From the NCBI RefSeq assembly GCF_021026295.1, contig NZ_JAJNDA010000002.1:372001-436000 (forward strand): 64,000 nt of DNA, in the 5' to 3' direction. The notes under the pieces were generated by a model that was not told the origin of the DNA, made no database searches, and worked only from the letters and a program-made list of their open reading frames with translations. This document shows positions 60,955 to 64,000 of the stretch, in pieces. The stretch comes from Actinomycetospora soli (GTDB taxonomy: Bacteria > Actinomycetota > Actinomycetes > Mycobacteriales > Pseudonocardiaceae). A program made the translations under genes and the position numbers. Each line of letters starts with the position of its first letter. Position 1 is the stretch's first letter.

Positions 60955-61008
60955 TGACCGAAGGGCACCTTCGGTCGAATAGATGAGCCGTGGGCGCCCA
61001 CCGCCATA
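60955..61008 (+). repeat. Composite palindromic element, copy 3
   Basis: Hairpin GACCGAAGG...CCTTCGGTC (9 bp, loop GCA) within 60955-60980, spacer AATAGATGAGCC, then the GTGGGCGCCCAC palindrome (60991-61002) and CGCCAT. It matches copy 4 (62165-62216, minus strand) at 48 of 54 positions and copy 1 at 43 of 52. It begins 32 nt past the ino1 stop and probably also serves as its terminator. Confidence 0.8.
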
Positions 61009-61035
61009 CGGCTCGGGCGACTCGTCGTACCGCGC

Positions 61036-61080
61036 GAAGGGCCCCTTCGGTCGATCTACTCGACCGGAGGGGCCCTTCGT
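61036..61080 (-). terminator. 20-bp hairpin related to the element, terminator of the minus-strand gene
   Basis: Arms 61036-61055 and 61061-61080 match at 19 of 20 positions with a 5-nt loop. The left arm contains CGAAGGGCCCCTTCG, identical to 62121-62135. It lies 11 nt past the stop codon at 61091. Confidence 0.8.
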
Positions 61081-61090
61081 TCGAGTCGGG

Positions 61091-62044
61091 TCAGCCGACG
61101 ACGACGGCGGGTCGGGGTCGCAGGCGCGCCTGCTCGAGCGCGGCCCGCAGCTTGCGACGGACCGCCGCCGGGTCCTCCCGCAGCTCGCGCGGCGTCACGG
61201 GGACGACGACGATGCCCGCGGCGATCATCTCGGCCTGCCGTCGCATCGTCGCGTCGAACTTCTCGAGATCGGCGTGGTAGGCGAACGAGTTGAGCTCGAT
61301 GGCGAGCGCGACGCCGTCGACGAATCCGTCGGCGATGACCCTCGTCCCGTTCGGCAGGCGCACGGCGACGTTCCACCGGATGTCGGCGAACTCCGGCATG
61401 GCGAGGACCAGGTCGCGGAGCCATCCCTCCGCCGCCGACCGGACGCCGTCCTCCAGCTCGACCACGACCTGGCGCACCAGCGCCGCGCCACGACAGGATC
61501 CGGCCTCCAGCTCCGCCCGCAGCGCCGCGACGGTGACCATGCGACGTTGGACCGCCTCACAGAGCAGAGCCCGGACCTCGTCGATGCGCAGGAGCCGGCG
61601 GGCGGCGTCGACGAGCGCACGCGCGAGCGGCGCGCACCGGATGCCGTCCCGCACGATCGGGTGGGGCGGCAGACGCGACGTCCGCTCGACGAGGAGGAAG
61701 CTTTCTGACCGGCGGCGCTGGTCGTGCGGGATGAGGACGTGGACCTCGTCGTGGTCGGGGACCCGTTCCAGTCCGTAGAGCCGGCAGGCGGCGAGCCCGG
61801 TGACCTGCGCGGCGTCCCCACAGACCAGGAGCGCGGCGACCAGCCGTTGGTACACGGTGAGCACGCCGCGGGTGAGGGCGATCAGGCCGGCGAGCGGCCG
61901 CCACCAGAGCCCGCCGACCTTGCGACAGCGGAACGCGATGGTGCTCGACGGCACGCCGAGCGCGAGAAGGGTTCGGACGAGGATGAGGCGCTGGGGGGCG
62001 GCGTCGGACACCGCGTCCCAGTCGACTGCTGCACGAGGGGGCAC
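61091..62044 (-). CDS. AbiEi-like/DUF559-type hypothetical protein
   Basis: 317 residues. The N-terminal ~60 residues resemble the winged-helix AbiEi antitoxin domain (RCRKVGGLWWRPLAGLIALT), the middle matches the helical region of type IV-antitoxin-like proteins, and the C-terminal ~120 residues have a Vsr/DUF559-like endonuclease fold with RVIADGFVDGVALAIELNSF AYH and VVVPVTPREL. No toxin partner is adjacent, so it is better regarded as an orphan. GTG at 62044 is assumed; no good ribosome site is seen. It lies between leuS and ino1, where mycobacteria have other genes, and is bordered on both sides by copies of the composite element. Confidence 0.65.
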   Translation of the reverse strand: MPPRAAVDWDAVSDAAPQRLILVRTLLALGVPSSTIAFRCRKVGGLWWRPLAGLIALTRGVLTVYQRLVAALLVCGDAAQVTGLAACRLYGLERVPDHDEVHVLIPHDQRRRSESFLLVERTSRLPPHPIVRDGIRCAPLARALVDAARRLLRIDEVRALLCEAVQRRMVTVAALRAELEAGSCRGAALVRQVVVELEDGVRSAAEGWLRDLVLAMPEFADIRWNVAVRLPNGTRVIADGFVDGVALAIELNSFAYHADLEKFDATMRRQAEMIAAGIVVVPVTPRELREDPAAVRRKLRAALEQARLRPRPAVVVG

Positions 62045-62115
62045 ATGGGTGCTGACGCAGCCGGTGCCCGTCCGGATCCATCCGTCATCGCGAGGGGCGC
62101 CCGCGTGCGGCTCTA

Positions 62116-62141
62116 TTGAGCGAAGGGCCCCTTCGCTCGAA
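62116..62141 (+). repeat. Hairpin half of the composite element
   Basis: TTGAGCGAAGG...CCTTCGCTCGAA matches 60955-60980 at 23 of 26 positions. Two of the differences are a paired C-G to G-C swap in the stem (GACC/GGTC to GAGC/GCTC). A GGGCGCCCAC palindrome follows at 62171-62180 as part of the inverted copy. Confidence 0.7.
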
Positions 62142-62164
62142 ACGGCCGGGCACGCAATGACCCT

Positions 62165-62216
62165 GGCGATGGGCGCCCACGGCCCGTCTATGCGACCGAA
62201 GGTGCCCTTCGCTCAA
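62165..62216 (-). repeat. Composite palindromic element, copy 4 (inverted)
   Basis: Read on the minus strand it starts TTGAGCGAAGGGCACCTTCG, continues GTCGCATAGACGGGCCG and ends TGGGCGCCCATCGCC, 89% identical to copy 3. It lies 22 nt past the leuS stop, in the orientation expected of a leuS terminator. Confidence 0.75.
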
Positions 62217-62238
62217 GGAGGGGAGAGGCGGCCCCGGG

Positions 62239-64000
<1,762 letters not shown>

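Noticed and set aside
61091-62044. A complete type IV toxin-antitoxin system
   Set aside because: Only the AbiEi-like protein is present. The neighbours are leuS and ino1; no AbiEii-like nucleotidyltransferase is encoded.

Overview
The window is one contiguous piece of a very GC-rich actinobacterial chromosome. GTG starts are common, 4-bp GTGA stop/start overlaps recur, and mycothiol-type enzymes and an ino1 gene are present. The right third (dnaB, rplI, rpsR, ssb, rpsF, a DUF2029/GT87 glycosyltransferase, a ponA-type penicillin-binding protein, a DUF5318 protein, a PadR regulator, ino1, leuS) follows the order known from Mycobacterium tuberculosis near its origin (leuS to dnaB, about Rv0041 to Rv0058). 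Gene content fits the order Pseudonocardiales (a Pseudonocardia- or Actinomycetospora-like organism). That assignment is an inference; no rRNA gene is present to settle it.

Layout. 1-9.2 kb: start of an aldo/keto reductase, asparagine synthetase, a Nudix/DUF3024 pair, a lipoprotein, an AhpD-like protein, a beta-hydroxyacid dehydrogenase, and a cellulose-synthase-like GT2 next to a secreted GH6 hydrolase (a CslA/CslZ-like pair). 9.5-18.4 kb: phosphoesterase, SRPBCC protein, cytochrome P450, DUF1707 protein, acyl-CoA dehydrogenases with an SCP2 protein and a divergent TetR regulator. 18.5-21.8 kb: a membrane protein plus a histidine kinase/response regulator pair, bounded by related direct repeats. 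21.9-29.1 kb: a ferredoxin-fused NADPH reductase with an AurF-type diiron oxygenase, an AAA ATPase, and a coupled GroES-like/VanW/DUF1206 operon. 29-48 kb: argG, a FadE5-like dehydrogenase, an FUSC exporter, a sugar-lactone oxidase, DoxX, an NAD-binding/DUF2867 protein, an aldo/keto reductase, MFS transporters (one frameshifted), cutA, an ECF sigma factor with a SnoaL-like tail, a CMD protein and a zinc-free quinone-oxidoreductase-like enzyme. 48-64 kb: the conserved near-origin core.

The most notable items are not ordinary genes. (1) A ~52-55-nt intergenic palindromic element occurs in four recognisable copies plus fragments (45.2-45.4, 61.0, 62.1-62.2 and 42.4 kb), with compensatory changes that preserve its hairpin. 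(2) dnaB carries a 402-residue intein inside Walker A. It begins with Ala and has the Trp/Cys/Thr set of class 3 inteins, plus a LAGLIDADG endonuclease with an inserted double zinc-ribbon. (3) A perfect 14-bp LexA-type palindrome and near-consensus DnaA boxes lie upstream of dnaB. (4) Several terminators share identical modules. No tRNA, rRNA, CRISPR array, insertion sequence or prophage was seen.
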